Below are positions 21,863-22,034 of a stretch of 22,034 nucleotides of DNA, piece after piece (within the stretch, counting starts at the first letter, position 1; every line of letters begins with the position of its first letter). The notes under the pieces are model-generated. The model was not told the origin of the DNA. It made no database searches and worked only from the letters and a program-made list of their open reading frames with translations. A program made the position numbers and the translations under genes. The DNA is from a virus: positions 1 to 22,034 of IMG/VR virus record IMGVR_UViG_3300042902_000155; one strand, 5' to 3'.

Positions 21863-22034
21863 TTATATAGCCGTTGCTGTAATAACTCCTGCATTACTAA
21901 CTGTTATTTTATATGAAGTTCCATTTGGAGATTTTAATACTACTCCTGCTCCTGCGCCTCCAACATATAATGCGGTAGTGCTTGTGTTACCAATCCTAGC
22001 AGTATTGCTACCCTCTCCTATAGCGGTGTGACCT
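21863..22034 (-). CDS. C-terminus of a tail-fibre-like appendage protein, cut by window edge
   Basis: Only the last 56 residues are visible, ending in TAA at 21863-21865. The visible part reads GHTAIGEGSNTARIGNTSTT, then ALYVGGAGAGVVLKSPNG, then TSYKITVSNAGVITATAI. The AIGxGSxTAxIGN spacing resembles YadA-type or tail-fibre beta-helix repeats, and the closing SPNGTSYKITVSNAG segment resembles the end of many phage fibre proteins. It is probably the distal or trimerising end of a fibre or spike; the receptor-binding and N-terminal parts lie outside. The plus-strand frame across this stretch is a shadow. Confidence 0.6.
   Translation of the reverse strand, partial: GHTAIGEGSNTARIGNTSTTALYVGGAGAGVVLKSPNGTSYKITVSNAGVITATAI

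Noticed and set aside
1-22034. tRNA genes, CRISPR arrays, insertion sequences, integrase or attachment sites
   Set aside because: Intergenic gaps are all shorter than about 90 bases and hold only leaders, promoters and terminators; no spaced direct repeats, transposase motifs or cloverleaf-like sequence were seen.

Overview
The window reads as the virion-morphogenesis (late) region of a tailed, short-tailed (podovirus-type) double-stranded DNA phage of a Bacteroidota host. Every supported gene lies on the minus strand, so the story runs from right (about 22 kb) to left. Evidence for the host group: AT-rich DNA, no Shine-Dalgarno sequences before the starts but A-rich leaders, and TAnnTTTG-type -7 promoter elements typical of Bacteroidota. 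The large terminase, an ~810-residue portal, a ~476-residue capsid protein, connector ring proteins and a >1500-residue nozzle/muzzle protein together resemble Crassvirales (crAss-like phages) or a sister lineage. That placement is inference, not a database result.

Layout, in transcription order. Right edge: C-terminus of an appendage (tail-fibre-like) protein and a 72-aa small protein, ending in a terminator. Next comes a promoter and a tightly coupled operon: 136-aa protein, 74-aa protein, a protein that looks like two GroES folds in tandem, a 2-oxoglutarate/Fe(II) oxygenase, a 94-aa small-terminase candidate, large terminase and portal. A second promoter precedes the scaffold candidate and major capsid protein, followed by a strong terminator. 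A 247-aa unknown protein stands alone between two terminators. A further promoter leads into two connector ring proteins, the 1542-aa muzzle protein, a 318-aa modular protein, a 270-aa virion protein, a GNAT-like acetyltransferase, a 259-aa internal virion protein, and a long ejection-type protein cut by the left edge.

Working together: the terminase pair and portal package DNA into a shell built by the capsid and scaffold proteins. The GroES-like protein may help fold virion proteins with the host chaperonin. The rings and muzzle close the tail. The last two proteins are probably carried inside the particle and ejected. Roles of the oxygenase and acetyltransferase are unknown. No tRNA, CRISPR, insertion sequence, integrase, lysis gene, replication gene or capsid protease is visible. 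No gene-free stretch exceeds about 90 bases.
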